Origin: JAENVT01 sp963773085
GTDB lineage: Bacteria > Actinomycetota > Acidimicrobiia > Acidimicrobiales > Ilumatobacteraceae
Assembly: GCA_963773085.1 (NCBI GenBank)
Contig: CAVYZS010000018.1
Span: 62,001-126,000 of the forward strand
DNA length: 64,000 nucleotides
Direction: 5' to 3'
The notes beneath the pieces were generated by a model. It was not told where the DNA came from, did no database searches, and saw only the letters and a program-made list of their open reading frames with translations. Shown here piece by piece: positions 26,892 through 36,327 of this stretch (the first letter of the stretch is position 1; every line of letters starts with the position of its first letter). The position numbers were made by a program, and so were the translations under genes.

Positions 26892-27977
26892 TCAGGTCAA
26901 CAGGACGAGGTCGTCGCGATGGATGACCTCGTGGGCGACGTGTGATGGAAGGTCGCCAGTTCGCTTACCGATGATCCCGCGCAGGGTCGTTGCGTCGCTC
27001 AGCACCATTCCCCTGGCCACGACGGCGTTCGCCGCGTCGCGGACCTCGACCACGTCACCCTCGTCGAAGCTGCCGGTGACCACGGTGACCCCGGCCGGCA
27101 GCAACGACTTGCCGCGCTCGACCAACGCCCGTCGGGCGCCGTCGTCGACAGTGACCACGCCGTCGACCTGGCTGGCGAAGCCGATCCACAGCTTCCTGGC
27201 CGCGAGGCGCCGCTCGCTCGGCTGGAACGTGGTGCCGACCATCACACCGGCAGCGGCGTCGACCAGCACATCGGCGCGATCGGCGGCAGCGATCACTGCC
27301 CGCGTTCCGGACCACGAGGCCATTTTGGCGGCGGCGAACTTCGATGCCATCCCACCGCTGCCCCGGCCGGAACCCGTGGCGCCGATGGAGGCGGTGAGCA
27401 GCGAGTTGTCGGCAGGCACTTCGCTGATCAGCTCGGCGGTCGAGTCGGTGCGTGGGTCGGCGGTGAACAACCCCGGAGTGTCGGTGAGCAGAACCAGCAG
27501 GTCGGCGTTGACGTTGTGCGCCACCAGCGCGGCGATGCGATCGTTGTCGCCGTAGCGCAGTTCGTGGCTGGCTATCGCGTCGTTCTCGTTGATGATCGGG
27601 ACGCAGCCGAGTTCGATCAGCCGGAGCAACGTCTGGCGGGCGTGAAGGTACTGTCGGCGGTCGACGAAGTCGTGGGGAACCAGCAGCACCTGGGCGGCAA
27701 CGAGATCATGCCGCGCCAGGGAGCGGTTGTACGTCTCCATCAGCCGACTCTGCCCCGCCGCGGAGATGGCCTGCAGGGTCGGCATGTCGGTCGGCCGCGC
27801 CGACATGCCCAATGCGGCTACTCCGGCCGAAACTGCTCCGGACGACACCAGGATCACCTCGTGTCTGCCGGCGCGCAGCGCGGCGAGTTGGTCGCACAAC
27901 GCGTCGACGACCACGTTGTCGATCACGCCGAGGGCGTCGGTGATCGATGACGTGCCGATCTTGGCCACCAGCCGCAC
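26892..27977 (-). CDS. proB: Glutamate 5-kinase
   Basis: 361 residues; phosphorylates glutamate as the first step of proline synthesis. N-terminal amino-acid-kinase domain: VAKIGTSSITD, VILVSSGAVSAGVAALG, LQAISAAGQSRLM, PIINENDAI, YGDNDRIAALVA and LLTDTPGLFTADP. The C-terminal ~100 residues are a PUA domain, as in bacterial ProB. The GTG start abuts the obg stop with no gap, so it is co-translated with obg, a standard actinobacterial arrangement. Confidence 0.93.
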   Translation of the reverse strand: MRLVAKIGTSSITDALGVIDNVVVDALCDQLAALRAGRHEVILVSSGAVSAGVAALGMSARPTDMPTLQAISAAGQSRLMETYNRSLARHDLVAAQVLLVPHDFVDRRQYLHARQTLLRLIELGCVPIINENDAIASHELRYGDNDRIAALVAHNVNADLLVLLTDTPGLFTADPRTDSTAELISEVPADNSLLTASIGATGSGRGSGGMASKFAAAKMASWSGTRAVIAAADRADVLVDAAAGVMVGTTFQPSERRLAARKLWIGFASQVDGVVTVDDGARRALVERGKSLLPAGVTVVTGSFDEGDVVEVRDAANAVVARGMVLSDATTLRGIIGKRTGDLPSHVAHEVIHRDDLVLLT

Positions 27978-29217
27978 TCAGGCCTCCTGCTGGTACTCGA
28001 AGCTGAACTCGGCGACCCAGATGATGTCGCCGTCCTGGGCACCGGCACGGGCCAAGATCCGAGGAACGCCGAGACGCTTCATCTGATGATCGATGTACGA
28101 GAGCGCCTCGGGAGTGGTCACATCGTTGAGTGCCACGACACGTTCGACCTGGCGACCGATCAGGCGGTACTCGTGTTCACCGACACGCTCGACGCGGCCG
28201 CCTTCTGGGTCGGGACGGAGGATGACGATGCCCTCGTGGGCGGGCTGCTCGTTGCGAGCCTCGTGGACGAGCGCCGCCAGCTGTCCGACCAGGTCGCGGA
28301 CACCTTGACCCGTCGACCGCGGAGATCCGCAAGCCGGTCCACTCGGCCACGGCGATGTCGGCCTTGGTGCCGACGACAACACGCGGGCGCTCGAGCAGTT
28401 CGGGGCGATACTCCCCCAGTTCGTGGAGCAGGATCCGCTCCTGTTCCTCCGGCGAGACCTCGTCGACCGCGGCGAGGTCGACCATCACGCACAGCACACG
28501 GGCCCGCTCGATGTGACGAAGGAACTGATGGCCGAGTCCCTTGCCGAGGCTCGCCCCCTCGATCAGCCCGGGAATGTCGGCGAGGATGAAGTCGGTGTCG
28601 TCGTCGATCTTGACCACACCGAGATTGGGCTCGAGCGTCGTGAACGGGTAGTCGGCGATCTTCGGCTTGGCCGCGCTGACCACGCTGATCAACGTGCTCT
28701 TGCCGACATTGGGAAATCCGACGAGGGCGACATCGGCCATCAGCTTCAGTTCGAGCTTGAGCCAGCAGTCGGTACCGTGCTCACCCTGCTCGGCAAAGCT
28801 CGGCGCCCGCCGTTTGTTCGACAAGAACTTGCCGTTACCCCGTCCGCCGCGGCCTCCCGGTGCGGCCAGCCAACGATCACCATGGTTGGCCAGGTCGGCC
28901 AGCAGTTCGCCGGTGTACAGGTCGCTGGCCACGGTTCCTTCGGGAACGGCGACCTCCAACGAGTCGCCACGTTTGCCGTGTTGGTCCTTGCCTTTGCCGT
29001 GCACACCATCTTTGGCCCGGCGGTGAGGGTGATCGCGGAAGGCCAGCAGCGATGCAACGTTGCGATCGGCGACCAACCAGACGTCGCCGCCCTTGCCCCC
29101 GTCGCCACCGTTCGGGCCGCCCATCGCCTCGGGGCCCTCGCGCCGGAACGACACACAGCCGGCGCCGCCATCGCCGCCGCGTACATTCAGTTGCGCTTCA
29201 TCGACGAACCCGCTCAT
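27978..29217 (-). CDS. obg: Obg GTPase (CgtA), frame broken once
   Basis: Ribosome-associated essential GTPase. Order: glycine-rich Obg fold (NVRGGDGGAGCVSF, GGPNGGDGGKGG), G domain with G1 GFPNVGKSTL, G3 DIPGLIEGA and G4 VVVGTKAD, then a C-terminal OCT domain ending near YQQEA. The frame breaks near 28318, in the G5 region after LRISAV; removing one base restores TGQGVRDLVGQLAALV. About 412 residues after correction. It is separated from rpmA by a plus-strand block (see findings). The minus-strand TAGCCT 11 nt upstream may be its -10 box. Confidence 0.9.
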
Positions 29218-29270
29218 AGGACCACTTGAGGCTATCTGGCGATACCAACGGGCCAGCCGGAGTTGTTCGG

Positions 29271-29276
29271 TACTCT
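29271..29276 (+). promoter_or_regulatory. -10 box TACTCT for dgt
   Basis: TACTCT ends 6 nt before ATG 29283, a leaderless layout. Confidence 0.5.
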
Positions 29277-29282
29277 GGACTG

Positions 29283-30404
29283 ATGGCCGAGTTGGGCGAA
29301 CGCGCAGAACGGTGGGCTTCGACGATGCACGGCCATGCCGACGGCACCGTTGCGTTCGCCCATGCCGACTCGTGGGCAGGCAGTGGTTCGACTGCTCAGC
29401 TGACCCGTCAGCAACGCGAGGAGGTCGAGAGCGCGTCGCTGTCGCGCCTGGCCACGCGGGCCATCGGGGCCGGCGAACGAGCCATCGACGAAGCCCCGGA
29501 TGTATGGCGCACGTGCTTCGAGCGCGATCGCGACCGCATCCTCCACGCCAGCGCCTTCCGGCGACTGGCCGGCAAGACCCAGGTGTTCGTCTTCCCCGAT
29601 GACCATCAACGCACCCGACTGACCCACGCCCTCGAGGTCGCCCAGGTAGCCACGTCGGTCGCCCGCGCCCTCGGGCTCAACGTGGCACTGACCGAGGCGA
29701 TCGCCCTCGGTCACGATTGCGGCCACGGACCCGGTGGACACGCCAGCGAAGACGCGTTGACGCCCTACGTCGAGGGTGGCTACGACCATGCCGTGTGGGG
29801 CGCCGACGTCACCTTGGTTCCGCTCAACCTCTGCGCCGAGACGCTCGACGGCGTCCGCAACCATTCCTGGTCGCGACCGGCGCCGATGACACCGGAAGGT
29901 GAAGCTGTCAGCTGGGCGGACCGCATCGCCTACGTCTGCCACGACTTCGAAGATGCCGTGGCCGCGGGCATCGTCACACCCGAGGCCCTTCCCGACATCG
30001 TCCGCAATCGGTGTGGCGAGCGGCGCAGCCAGCAGCTGGGGGCGTTCATCAGAGCAATGATCCAAGCTGCCAGTCAGACTGGTCGGGTGGCGATGGCGAC
30101 CGAAGCCGCCGAGGCGTTGGCCGCGTTCCGCAAGTTCAACTACGACAACGTCTACCTGCGCCCGGCATCGCAGGCTCAGGCCAACTCGGTGATCGCGATG
30201 TTGCGGGCACTCGTCGAGCACTATGCCTCACACCCACAGTTGCTACCCGACGTCGCCGAACTCGACGCCGACTCGCCCGAGGCGTTGCACCACGCCGTCA
30301 CCTACGTGGGCGGCATGACCGACCGCTTCGCCTGCAGGCAGGCCGTCGCCCGGCTCGGATGGGACACCGCCCGGCTACCCCAGGGAATCGACACTCATCT
30401 GTGA
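29283..30404 (+). CDS. dgt: dGTP triphosphohydrolase-like HD-domain protein
   Basis: 373 residues of the dNTPase/SAMHD1-like HD superfamily. HD metal ligands: TRLTHALEVAQVA, ALGHDCGHGPGGHASED, and a late aspartate in VSWADRIAYVCHDFEDA. The RDRDRILHASAFRRLAGKTQVF block identifies the dGTPase-like branch, which cleaves dNTPs to deoxynucleosides and triphosphate. It controls dNTP pools and in some bacteria also depletes dNTPs during phage attack; nothing here points to a defence role. Divergent from obg. Confidence 0.88.
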   Translation: MAELGERAERWASTMHGHADGTVAFAHADSWAGSGSTAQLTRQQREEVESASLSRLATRAIGAGERAIDEAPDVWRTCFERDRDRILHASAFRRLAGKTQVFVFPDDHQRTRLTHALEVAQVATSVARALGLNVALTEAIALGHDCGHGPGGHASEDALTPYVEGGYDHAVWGADVTLVPLNLCAETLDGVRNHSWSRPAPMTPEGEAVSWADRIAYVCHDFEDAVAAGIVTPEALPDIVRNRCGERRSQQLGAFIRAMIQAASQTGRVAMATEAAEALAAFRKFNYDNVYLRPASQAQANSVIAMLRALVEHYASHPQLLPDVAELDADSPEALHHAVTYVGGMTDRFACRQAVARLGWDTARLPQGIDTHL

Positions 30405-30415
30405 CACGTCGGCCC

Positions 30416-30421
30416 TAGCAT
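30416..30421 (+). promoter_or_regulatory. -10 box TAGCAT for the amidohydrolase
   Basis: TAGCAT ends 6 nt before ATG 30428 and lies 12 bp after the dgt stop. Confidence 0.5.
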
Positions 30422-30427
30422 GCGCCG

Positions 30428-31648
30428 ATGACACGAATGGTGATCCACGGGGGCCAGGTCTTCGACGGAGTTTCCGGCTCCGCCTCCATAGCCGACGTCG
30501 CTGTCGAAGGTGACCGAATCGTCGATGTCGGCACAGCGCTCGACGGCGACGAAACCATCGACGCGACCGGTCACGCCGTGTATCCCGGCTTTATCGACAG
30601 CCACGTCCATTTCATGGTCGACGGCGATCTCGACCCGATGCGGTCCGTCTACACGCCGTTCTCGATGAACTTCTATCTCGCCGCCGAGCGGATGGCGCGA
30701 ACGCTCGCCGCCGGTATCACCACCGTGCGCGAGGCGGGCGGAAGTGACCTTGGCATGAAGACCGCCCAACAGCGCGGGTTCGTCAGCGGTCCCGACATGC
30801 AGATTTCGATCACGATCCTCAGTCAGACCGGCGGCCACGGCGACACTTGGGAGCCGTGCGGCGCGCACATGCCCAGCATCATCGGCATCGCCCATCCGGG
30901 CAAACCACACAACATCGTCGACGGCCCGGAGGAGATGCGCAGGAAGGTTCGCGAACTGGTCCGCGCCGGTGCCGACGTGATCAAGGTGTGCACCAGTGGC
31001 GGAGTGCTGTCACCTCGAGACGACCCTCGCCATGGCCACTACCGCGATGACGAACTCGACGTGCTGGTCGCCGAGGCAACGGCCGCCGGCAAGTGGGTCA
31101 TGGCCCACGCGCAGGCGACCGATGGCATCAAGTCAGCGGTGCGCGCCGGCATCCGCTCGATCGAGCACGGCATCTACCTCGACGACGAGGCCATCGAGAT
31201 GATGTTGGAGCGTGGCACGTACTTGGTGCCGACGCTGATTGCGCCGATGGGGGTGCTCGAAGCCGCCGACCGGGGTGTCAACGTGCCCCAGTACGCGATC
31301 GACAAGACGAAGATGGTGATCGACGTCCACCGCGACAGCATCCGCCGAGCCATTGCCGCGGGCGTGAAGGTCGCCATGGGTACCGACTCGGGGGTCACGC
31401 CTCACGGCCAGAACCTGCGAGAACTCGAACAGATGGTCGCCTGCGGCATGACACCGACGCAGGCGCTGGTCGCCACGACCCGTACGGCAGCCGAACTACT
31501 CGGCGTTGCCGACGATCGTGGGGCGGTCGAGGCCGGCAAACGCGCCGACCTGGTGATCGCCGGTGGCGACGCTCTCGACATCGTCGGTCTCGGTCAGCGA
31601 ATCCGTACCGTCATCCAGAACGGACGAGTTGTGTTTCAACAGGCATGA
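30428..31648 (+). CDS. Amidohydrolase family protein (imidazolonepropionase-like)
   Basis: 406-residue metal-dependent hydrolase. N- and C-terminal composite domains flank a TIM barrel. Metal ligands: GFIDSHVHF (HxH), lysine in ADVIKVCTSGG, histidine in KWVMAHAQATD, histidine in SIEHGIYLDD and aspartate in VAMGTDSGV. The C-terminus GAVEAGKRADLVIAGGD is the usual last strand. This branch includes prolidase-like and aryldialkylphosphatase-like enzymes acting on amide or ester bonds; the substrate is not predictable here. No catabolic neighbours give a hint. Confidence 0.85.
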   Translation: MTRMVIHGGQVFDGVSGSASIADVAVEGDRIVDVGTALDGDETIDATGHAVYPGFIDSHVHFMVDGDLDPMRSVYTPFSMNFYLAAERMARTLAAGITTVREAGGSDLGMKTAQQRGFVSGPDMQISITILSQTGGHGDTWEPCGAHMPSIIGIAHPGKPHNIVDGPEEMRRKVRELVRAGADVIKVCTSGGVLSPRDDPRHGHYRDDELDVLVAEATAAGKWVMAHAQATDGIKSAVRAGIRSIEHGIYLDDEAIEMMLERGTYLVPTLIAPMGVLEAADRGVNVPQYAIDKTKMVIDVHRDSIRRAIAAGVKVAMGTDSGVTPHGQNLRELEQMVACGMTPTQALVATTRTAAELLGVADDRGAVEAGKRADLVIAGGDALDIVGLGQRIRTVIQNGRVVFQQA

Positions 31649-31655
31649 TGTGTCC

Positions 31656-31916
31656 ATGAGACTCGTACCCCGCCAGCTTCGGCGTTCTGGCTTTCCCAAC
31701 AATGTCCCGTACTACGGCGGGAGACTCACTCCGGGCGTCATCGCCGGATTGGAGAATCCGTCGGCCCAGCAACCGGTGCCGGCGCCGATGGGGGCGCAAC
31801 CGCTCCCTGCCGCCGATACGGCGCGGCCGCTGGCGGCCCTGAACGAGCTCCGTGAGCTCGGTCTGCTGACAGAGAATGAATATCTCACCATCCGTCAACG
31901 GATCGGAGCCCGGTGA
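31656..31916 (+). CDS. Small protein with SHOCT-like C-terminus
   Basis: 86 residues. The N-terminal part is basic and Pro/Gly-rich (RLVPRQLRRSGFPNN). The last ~28 residues (LAALNELRELGLLTENEYLT) fit the SHOCT short C-terminal domain, found on small membrane or regulatory proteins. The stop overlaps the start of the next gene (GTGATG), so they are co-translated. Confidence 0.65.
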   Translation: MRLVPRQLRRSGFPNNVPYYGGRLTPGVIAGLENPSAQQPVPAPMGAQPLPAADTARPLAALNELRELGLLTENEYLTIRQRIGAR

Positions 31917-32332
31917 TGCTCGGCCCCGTTCAGGTGTTGGTCGTCGGAGTCCCCGACGACGACGGCGCTCGGGCCGTGTTCGAGTCGCTGGCCGTCGTGC
32001 TCGAGGACGGGCCCGTCCGCTGGCTCGACTCCTTCGAGGTGACCGCCGACGACGATGGCGATCTCGTGGTCGAGGCACCTGGGCCAGGGCGCGACGCGTG
32101 GTCCCTGCAACTGTTCGCTGAGGCGACCGAGGACACCCCCACCGTCTCCTCGACCGACGGGACGTGGCACCTCGGTGACGTGGTGCCGCCTGGCTCACGA
32201 GCAGTGATCGTGCTGCTCGAGCACCGCTGGGCAACCGGGCTACGCGACTCGATGCTCTCGGCAGGTGCTGCCCTGCGATTCGAGACGTGGCTCGACGACG
32301 AGGACCGCGCTCGCCTCGAAACGCTCCTCTGA
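31916..32332 (+). CDS. DUF6325-like hypothetical protein
   Basis: 138 residues. Start MLGPVQVLVVGVPDDD and the acidic, alternating strand/helix pattern resemble the DUF6325 family, which is usually encoded next to SHOCT proteins, as here. The match is from memory of the family pattern and not certain. Late motif: SRAVIVLLEHRWATGLRD. GTG at 31913 is an alternative start. No function can be stated. Confidence 0.6.
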   Translation: MLGPVQVLVVGVPDDDGARAVFESLAVVLEDGPVRWLDSFEVTADDDGDLVVEAPGPGRDAWSLQLFAEATEDTPTVSSTDGTWHLGDVVPPGSRAVIVLLEHRWATGLRDSMLSAGAALRFETWLDDEDRARLETLL

Positions 32333-32343
32333 CCTTCGCGTGA

Positions 32344-32598
32344 TCAGCTGAGCGGTTCGACGTCGACGACCTTGCGGCCCTGACGTGTACCGAACTTGAC
32401 CGCGCCGTCGGTGAGGGCGAACAGGGTGTCGTCGCCACCGATGCCGACGTTGCGACCCGGGTGGAACTTCGTGCCGCGCTGACGAACGATGATCGTGCCG
32501 GCATGGATCTGGCTGCCACCGAAAACCTTGACGCCGAGGCGCTGCGCGTTGGAGTCGCGCCCGTTGCGGGTTGAACCGCCACCTTTGGTCTTTGACAT
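32344..32598 (-). CDS. rpmA: 50S ribosomal protein L27
   Basis: 84 residues, complete. Start MSKTKGGGSTRNGRDSNAQR; the RQRGTKFHPGRNVG core is diagnostic. No N-terminal extension of the Firmicute type. Last gene of the tig-to-rpmA strand block; 6 bp from rplU. Its usual partner obg is displaced about 3 kb away. Confidence 0.97.
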   Translation of the reverse strand: MSKTKGGGSTRNGRDSNAQRLGVKVFGGSQIHAGTIIVRQRGTKFHPGRNVGIGGDDTLFALTDGAVKFGTRQGRKVVDVEPLS

Positions 32599-32604
32599 CT
32601 CGGC

Positions 32605-32916
32605 TCAGCCCTTCTTGATCGACGTGATCTCGACGACGTGGTACTTCTGGCGGTGACCGTAGCGGCGACGCTGATTGGTACGCCGCTTGTAGGTGAAACC
32701 GTCGATCTTCGGGCCCTGGGCCAAGCCGACGATCTTTCCTGTGACAGAAGCCCCTGAGAGCTGCGCCGGCGTGGCCAGCACGGTGTCACCGTCGACGACC
32801 AACACCGGAGTCAGCGAGACTTCGCTGCCCTGCTCGGCGTCGAGCAATTCGACGTGCACGTGCTCGCCCTCTGCGACTCTGGATTGCTTTCCACCGGATG
32901 CGATCACTGCGTACAT
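32605..32916 (-). CDS. rplU: 50S ribosomal protein L21
   Basis: 103 residues, the same length as the E. coli protein. Start MYAVIASGGKQ at the second of two ATGs (32922 and 32916): a TAGGAT box lies 9 nt upstream of the second and only 3 nt from the first. The end GHRQKYHVVEITSIKKG is typical. Confidence 0.95.
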   Translation of the reverse strand: MYAVIASGGKQSRVAEGEHVHVELLDAEQGSEVSLTPVLVVDGDTVLATPAQLSGASVTGKIVGLAQGPKIDGFTYKRRTNQRRRYGHRQKYHVVEITSIKKG

Positions 32917-32925
32917 AGCCATGCG

Positions 32926-32931
32926 ATCCTA
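32926..32931 (-). promoter_or_regulatory. -10 box TAGGAT for rplU-rpmA
   Basis: Minus-strand TAGGAT 9 nt upstream of the conserved L21 start; suggests rplU-rpmA has its own promoter downstream of rng. Confidence 0.5.
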
Positions 32932-32974
32932 TCGGCTGAACGGCCGACAACAACGGCCTGCTCGACTGCGGCCG

Positions 32975-34948
32975 TCATTCCAGGAGAGCGTGGTCGATGA
33001 TCACGCCGCGACCATCGCAGTTCGGGCACTGGTCGGCGAAATTGACCAGCAGGCCTTCGCCGATGCGCTTGCGGGTCATCTCCACGAGTCCGAGGTCGGA
33101 GATGTCGAAGACCTGTGTTCGGGTCTTGTCCCGGGCCAAGGCCGATCGGAAGGCGTCGACCACCTTGCGGCGGTTGTCCTTGATCTCCATGTCGATGAAG
33201 TCGATCACGACGATGCCACCGATGTCGCGCAACCGAAGCTGCTTGGCGACCTCGTCTGCAGCCTCGAGGTTGTTGCGGAACACTGTTTCTTCGAGGTTCG
33301 AGGTGCCGACGTTCTTGCCGGTGTTGACGTCGATGACGGTCAAGGCCTCGGTGTGCTCGATGATCAAAGAGCCACCGCTGGGCAACCACACCTTGCGATC
33401 GAGGGCCTTGTGGAGCTGTTCGTGGACGTGCTGTCGCTCGTACAGCGGGAGACCCTCAGCTGCCGCGTCGAAGTACTCGATACGGTCGGCGAGGTCGGGG
33501 TTGAACGCCGCGACGTAATCGCGGACCTCCTCGAAGAGCGGCTCATCGTCGATGATCACGCCGCGGTACTCCGCATTGAACTCCTCGCGGATCACTCGCA
33601 CGGCGAGCTCGGGCTCGCGGTAGAGCAGCGTGGGGCTGTTGGCCCTCTTGGCCTTGGCCTCGATGACGCTCCACTGATCCAGCAGCCGGGTCATGTCGGC
33701 GCGCAGCTCGTGCTCGTTGGCGTTCTCGGCGGCCGTGCGGACGATCAGGCCGTGCTCGGCCGGCTTGACTCGGTCGAGGATGTTGCGCAATCGCTTGCGG
33801 ACGTCGTCAGGCAGGCGCTTGGAGATGCCGTAGGTCTTCGAATTGGGGATCAACACGACGAAGCGACCGGGTAGCGAGACCTCTTGGGTGAGGCGGGCGC
33901 CCTTGGCGCTGATGGGGTTCTTGGTGACCTGACACAGCACCAGTTGCTTCGGGCGCAGCATCTGTTCGATGCGTAGTTGACCCGACTTCTCGACGATGTC
34001 TTCCGGGTCGTACTGCACGTCGCCGCGGTACAACACGGCGTTCTTGGGCGTGCCGATGTCGACGAAGGCTGCCTCCATGCCCGGTAGGACGTTCTGCACC
34101 TTGCCGAGATAGATGTTGCCGTGGATCTGGCTGACGTCGTCGGCTGGCCGGCTGACGTAATGCTCGATCAGGGTGCGGCCCTCGAGCACGGCCACCTGGG
34201 TCAACGTCGGGCGAACCTGGACGGCCATCAGGTAGCGCCCGATCGGGCGACCGTTGCGTTCACGTCCGCGCCGTCGTTCGATGGTGTCCGCATCCAGATC
34301 GATTGCCGGCGTCGAATCGACCGGCTTGGGGCCTTTCGTAGCACGCCGGCGCTTCTTCTTGGCCGAGTCACCCCCGGCCTGTACGTCGGCAGCGGCGGTC
34401 GCCGCCACCGGCTGTTGATTGCGGTCCTGCTTTGGCTTGTCGCCGCGCCCTCGGTCCCCGCGCCCTCGGTCACCGCGCTGTTGAGCCGGTTTCGTCGCCG
34501 TCGGTGTGGGTGGCGAGACGGCCGGTGCGGGGCGGGTGTCACCGATCTGCGGCTTGCGGACGAGGGCTCGTTCGGCAGCGTCGCCAGTGGCGCGCCCCTC
34601 GTGTATCCGCTTCGGGAGTTCCGGATCAGCGCTGCCTAGCTGCCCGCCGCCATTGAACGGTGCCGTGGAGGATGCCTCGCCCCCGTCGTCGTCACCGGCC
34701 GGCTCGGTGCCATCGTCATCGAGGTCGAACTCGGTTGTGCCGACTCCGGCCGGCTTCTTGCGATTACGGCCGCCGCGTGAACCACGGCGGCGCTTCTGCG
34801 CCGCCGTGCGAATCGTCGGGTCTCCGATCGACTCGGTGCCGTCAGACGTTGATCCGTTCTCGGGGGATTCGAAGTTGCCGGTGTCGTCGACCTGCGCAAT
34901 CGCAGGTGACGCAGCCATCGGCAGCTGGTCGTGTTGGTCGTCGGTCAT
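32975..34948 (-). CDS. rng: Ribonuclease E/G family protein
   Basis: 657 residues. The N-terminal ~220 residues are low-complexity, acidic then basic (AQKRRRGSRGG, QQRGDRGRGDRGRGD), probably disordered and RNA- or partner-binding. The catalytic region then starts RRGRERNGRPIGRYLMAV, with the S1-like part (GNIYLGKVQNVLPGMEAAFV), DNase-I-like catalytic aspartates in TVIDVNTGKNVG and IVVIDFIDME, and the zinc link CPNCDGRG near the end. It processes rRNA and degrades mRNA. The order rng-rplU-rpmA is the conserved actinobacterial one. Confidence 0.92.
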   Translation of the reverse strand: MTDDQHDQLPMAASPAIAQVDDTGNFESPENGSTSDGTESIGDPTIRTAAQKRRRGSRGGRNRKKPAGVGTTEFDLDDDGTEPAGDDDGGEASSTAPFNGGGQLGSADPELPKRIHEGRATGDAAERALVRKPQIGDTRPAPAVSPPTPTATKPAQQRGDRGRGDRGRGDKPKQDRNQQPVAATAAADVQAGGDSAKKKRRRATKGPKPVDSTPAIDLDADTIERRRGRERNGRPIGRYLMAVQVRPTLTQVAVLEGRTLIEHYVSRPADDVSQIHGNIYLGKVQNVLPGMEAAFVDIGTPKNAVLYRGDVQYDPEDIVEKSGQLRIEQMLRPKQLVLCQVTKNPISAKGARLTQEVSLPGRFVVLIPNSKTYGISKRLPDDVRKRLRNILDRVKPAEHGLIVRTAAENANEHELRADMTRLLDQWSVIEAKAKRANSPTLLYREPELAVRVIREEFNAEYRGVIIDDEPLFEEVRDYVAAFNPDLADRIEYFDAAAEGLPLYERQHVHEQLHKALDRKVWLPSGGSLIIEHTEALTVIDVNTGKNVGTSNLEETVFRNNLEAADEVAKQLRLRDIGGIVVIDFIDMEIKDNRRKVVDAFRSALARDKTRTQVFDISDLGLVEMTRKRIGEGLLVNFADQCPNCDGRGVIIDHALLE

Positions 34949-35163
34949 TCGGACATTCCCTTCTCATGCGCCGGCCACGCGGGCCCGCGCCACGACAGCC
35001 GACGGAGATGCCTCCGGGTCGGCTCGAGTCGTGTTCGATCCAATTGTTGGTGTGGGCGCGCTCAATCCGCACGCGCAGGCGCGGCCGGCTTGCGACATCG
35101 GCCAAAAAAGCACTCATGTTGGCCGGAAGTCTACCGGAGCCAACCCCGACTACCAGGTGACGG

Positions 35164-36324
35164 TCACCGGTAACGACGCATGTGCACGCTTTGAACCAGC
35201 CCCATCAGGGCGAAGAAGGTGACGATGCTCGATCCCCCGTAGGAGATGAAGGGCAGCGGCAGGCCGGTGATCGGCATCAGCCCGATGCTCATGGCGATGT
35301 TCTGGAACATCTGCCACAACACCATCGTGAAGACCCCGGCGCAGAGGTAGGTGCCGAGCATGTCGCGTGACAGCCCGGCGATCCTCCAGATGCGCAGCAA
35401 CACGATCGCGAACAACCCCACCACCACGCCACACCCGATCAGGCCGAACTGCTCGCCGATCGCCGAGAACGGGAAGTCGGCCCATTGCACGGGGATGTCT
35501 TTGGAGTTGGTGATCTGCCCGCGCAGCCATCCCTTGCCGTCGATTCCGCCCGTGGCGATGGCGCGCAGTGAGTTACGGCCCTGGAAGATGAGGTCGCGAA
35601 GCTCCGGATCGGTGGAGTTCTGATCGAAGAACACCGTGATCCGGTTGATCTGGTATTCGTTGACCACGCCGCTGACGACCGCCGCGCCGACGGTGGCAGC
35701 CGAGAGAAAGGTGATCAGCAGGATGTACTTGGCCTTGGCGCCGGCGATCAGCAAGACGCCCATCATCATCGCGATCAGCACCGATGCCGTCCCCAGGTCG
35801 GGTTGGATGATGACCAACGCCGTGGGCAACCCGACCAGGAGCAGGCCTTTGACAAACCGGGCGTAGTTCAAGGTGTCGGTGCGATCCTCTGCCAGGAAAG
35901 CGGACACCGCCAACAAGACGGTGAACTTGGCGAGCTCCGCCGGTTGCACGTTCAGGGGACCGAGGTCGAAACTCAACCTGGCCCCACCGGTGATCGCTCC
36001 GACGAAGATGACCAGCACCAGCAGCATGATCGTCAGGCCGTACAGGAAGCGCGCCCGCTCACGCCACCAGTCGTAGTCGAAGGACATCACCACGATCATC
36101 GAGATGACGGCACCGATCAAGAAGATCTCTTGTCTGGTGACATAGAGGAATGGATTGGAGAACTTGGAATACGAGGCCGAGTAGATGGTGAACAGCCCGA
36201 TGATGGCGAGTGATCCCTGGGCGAGCAGCAAGACCCAGTCGATGTTGCGGCTGGGTGAGCCGGGGCTGGCCTTGATGTTGCCCAAACCCGAGTCGGGCTT
36301 GCGCGAGAGCATGCTGAGGGCCAT
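35164..36324 (-). CDS. rodA: RodA, SEDS-family peptidoglycan glycosyltransferase
   Basis: 386 residues, about 10 membrane helices. Family features: FDYDWW after helix 3, LIIQPDLGTASVLIAMMMG (with the conserved aspartate), and the C-terminal GLPLPFISYGGSSIV. It polymerises glycan strands with PBP2 during elongation. Directly downstream of the PBP2 gene (3 bp) in an mreBCD-PBP2-rodA operon, implying rod-type elongation. The intergenic region 34949-35163 upstream of rng carries no recognised feature beyond weak hairpins. Confidence 0.94.
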   Translation of the reverse strand: MALSMLSRKPDSGLGNIKASPGSPSRNIDWVLLLAQGSLAIIGLFTIYSASYSKFSNPFLYVTRQEIFLIGAVISMIVVMSFDYDWWRERARFLYGLTIMLLVLVIFVGAITGGARLSFDLGPLNVQPAELAKFTVLLAVSAFLAEDRTDTLNYARFVKGLLLVGLPTALVIIQPDLGTASVLIAMMMGVLLIAGAKAKYILLITFLSAATVGAAVVSGVVNEYQINRITVFFDQNSTDPELRDLIFQGRNSLRAIATGGIDGKGWLRGQITNSKDIPVQWADFPFSAIGEQFGLIGCGVVVGLFAIVLLRIWRIAGLSRDMLGTYLCAGVFTMVLWQMFQNIAMSIGLMPITGLPLPFISYGGSSIVTFFALMGLVQSVHMRRYR

Positions 36325-36327
36325 GGC

